From Mycoplana dimorpha (GTDB lineage Bacteria; Pseudomonadota; Alphaproteobacteria; Rhizobiales; Rhizobiaceae): a stretch of 64,000 nucleotides of DNA. The notes under the pieces are model-generated. The model did not search any database. It was not told the origin of the DNA and worked only from the letters and a program-made list of their open reading frames with translations. Position 1 is the stretch's first letter. Each line of letters opens with the position of its first letter. Positions 63,089-64,000 of the stretch are shown piece by piece. Location: assembly GCF_003046475.1 (NCBI RefSeq), contig NZ_PZZZ01000003.1:558001-622000 (forward strand), in the 5' to 3' direction. The position numbers and the translations under genes were made by a program.

Positions 63089-64000
63089 TCAATCGATCCC
63101 TAGCAGCCGCTCCAGGTAATTGCGTTCCATTACCGGCGGGTCGCCGATGCCCAGCCGACGGCGGATCTCTTCCAGGATTTCGCGCGCCCGCTGGATGTCG
63201 ATCTGCTCCGGCACACGGGTGCGGCCGTCATAGTCCGGGCCCTGCGCGCTCGTCGGGCGTTCGCGTCCAAGCGGGTCGCGGCCGTCGCGGCCCATCTGCG
63301 GCTGGCCCTCGCCGACGCCGCCCTGGCCCATGGCCTGCATCTGGTTCATCATGTCCTGGGCGCCCTGCCGCAGCGCTTCCAGCGCCCGGCCCTGGCTGCC
63401 AACGGCGGGTTCGCCCTCGCCCTCGCCGAGCGCCTTCGAGGCGCCCTTCATCTCGCGCCCGGCCTCGCCAAAGCCCTTGCCGGGCTTGATGCCCATCTCC
63501 GACAGCCCCTTCTGCAACTCGCCGAGCTGCTTGCCTAGCCCGTCCTGCTGCCCCTTCAGGTCCTTCAGGGCCTGGCGTAGCTGCTCCTCGGTCATCTGAT
63601 CGGTCGGCGACTGGCCCTGACCCTGCTGCTGACCCTGCTGCTGCTGCTGCTGCTCGCGGCCATTGTCGCCGGGATTGCCGAACATTTCGTCCTCGCCCGG
63701 CAGGGGAACGCCATTGTCCATGCGATCGCGCAAGGCCTGGTCGAGGTTGAAGGTCTGGTCCATCAGCTTCTGCTGCTCCTGCATCAGCCGGCCGAGCTTG
63801 TCCATCTGCTGGCGCATGGCGTTGGACTGCTCGTTCTGCTGCGGCGAGCGGCGGCCGGCCTGCAGGTTGTTGAGCATGCGCTGCATTTCCGACAGCAACT
63901 GCTGGGCCTGGTCCTTGGCGCCGGATCGGGCCAGGTTCTCGATCTGGTCCATCATCCGCTCCAGGTCCTGCTGGCGGAGGATCTGCCCCTGTTGCTGCGC
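63089..64000 (-). CDS. TIGR02302/DUF4175 protein, partial
   Basis: The C-terminal 300 residues of a large rhizobial protein that continues past the window edge. The visible part is glutamine/methionine-rich with coiled-coil features (MMDQIENLARSGAKDQAQQL, MRQQMDKLGRLMQEQQKLMD), a GREQQQQQQGQQQGQGQ low-complexity run and an end RAREILEEIRRRLGIGDPPV. DUF4175 proteins are long membrane proteins of unknown function. In this strand the start is outside. Confidence 0.85.
   Translation of the reverse strand, partial: AQQQGQILRQQDLERMMDQIENLARSGAKDQAQQLLSEMQRMLNNLQAGRRSPQQNEQSNAMRQQMDKLGRLMQEQQKLMDQTFNLDQALRDRMDNGVPLPGEDEMFGNPGDNGREQQQQQQGQQQGQGQSPTDQMTEEQLRQALKDLKGQQDGLGKQLGELQKGLSEMGIKPGKGFGEAGREMKGASKALGEGEGEPAVGSQGRALEALRQGAQDMMNQMQAMGQGGVGEGQPQMGRDGRDPLGRERPTSAQGPDYDGRTRVPEQIDIQRAREILEEIRRRLGIGDPPVMERNYLERLLGID

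Noticed and set aside
1-64000. CRISPR arrays
   Set aside because: No regularly spaced repeat with unique spacers was seen; the short tandem TTCGAA repeat is inside a gene and has an 11-base period.

Overview
This window reads as a chromosomal segment of an alphaproteobacterium of the order Hyphomicrobiales, most likely Rhizobiaceae (Rhizobium, Ensifer, Agrobacterium or Shinella relatives). The basis is the gene content and order of the right half: aerobic cobaltochelatase cobS-cobT, aroK-aroB-CorC, accA-xerD, ftsE-ftsX, cpdR and a TIGR02302/DUF4175 gene. GC content and codon use are typically rhizobial. No organism-specific marker such as rRNA is present, so the genus is not assigned.

The window has two parts. 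Positions 1 to about 32.49 kb are accessory DNA. It opens with a prophage remnant (1-3.6 kb): a replication-type protein with a nested TTCGAA iteron-like repeat, a frameshifted terminase small subunit and a serine recombinase. Next come a frameshifted MscS channel, an SDR oxidoreductase, an AraC regulator, a two-component set (MASE4-type kinase, FixJ-like regulator, stand-alone receiver) and a divergent run of nine genes for redox and small-molecule handling (two isochorismatase-fold hydrolases, GNAT, DoxX, YtcJ-like amidohydrolase, MFS_3 exporter, pirin, RidA, cupin). Three overlapping or closely spaced glycosyltransferases follow. A graveyard (23.6-25.9 kb) holds fragments of an IS30 transposase, a luciferase-like oxidoreductase, an M55 peptidase, a nitronate monooxygenase and a tyrosine integrase, around intact NTF2-like and tautomerase genes. 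Direct repeats of 76 bp (7.7 and 24.4 kb) and about 230 bp (18.5 and 19.7 kb) record rearrangements.

The end of the accessory part (25.9-32.2 kb) looks like a defence island. It has a translationally coupled pair (two-TM PLD-like protein plus cupin-like protein) that I cannot assign to a named system, a frameshifted DUF2971 gene, and a complete three-gene ABC-three-component (ABC-3C) system: Cap4-like nuclease effector, middle component and DUF3732 SMC-like ATPase. Three copies of GCATGTTGCA and a tRNA-Arg(CCT), whose 3' end faces the island, mark the probable border with the core chromosome.

From 32.5 to 64 kb the genes are core functions: peptidoglycan (D,D-carboxypeptidase, L,D-transpeptidase), metal chaperone CobW, fatty-acid synthesis (accA), chromosome dimer resolution (xerD), shikimate pathway (aroK, aroB), tyrosine synthesis (tyrC), cobalt chelation (cobS, cobT), ribosomal protein L28, queuosine precursor uptake with a candidate preQ1 riboswitch, glyoxalase II, glutathione turnover (ChaC), phospholipid synthesis (plsC), cell division (ftsEX), purine salvage (hpt) and cell-cycle control (cpdR). 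The last gene (DUF4175) runs off the right edge.
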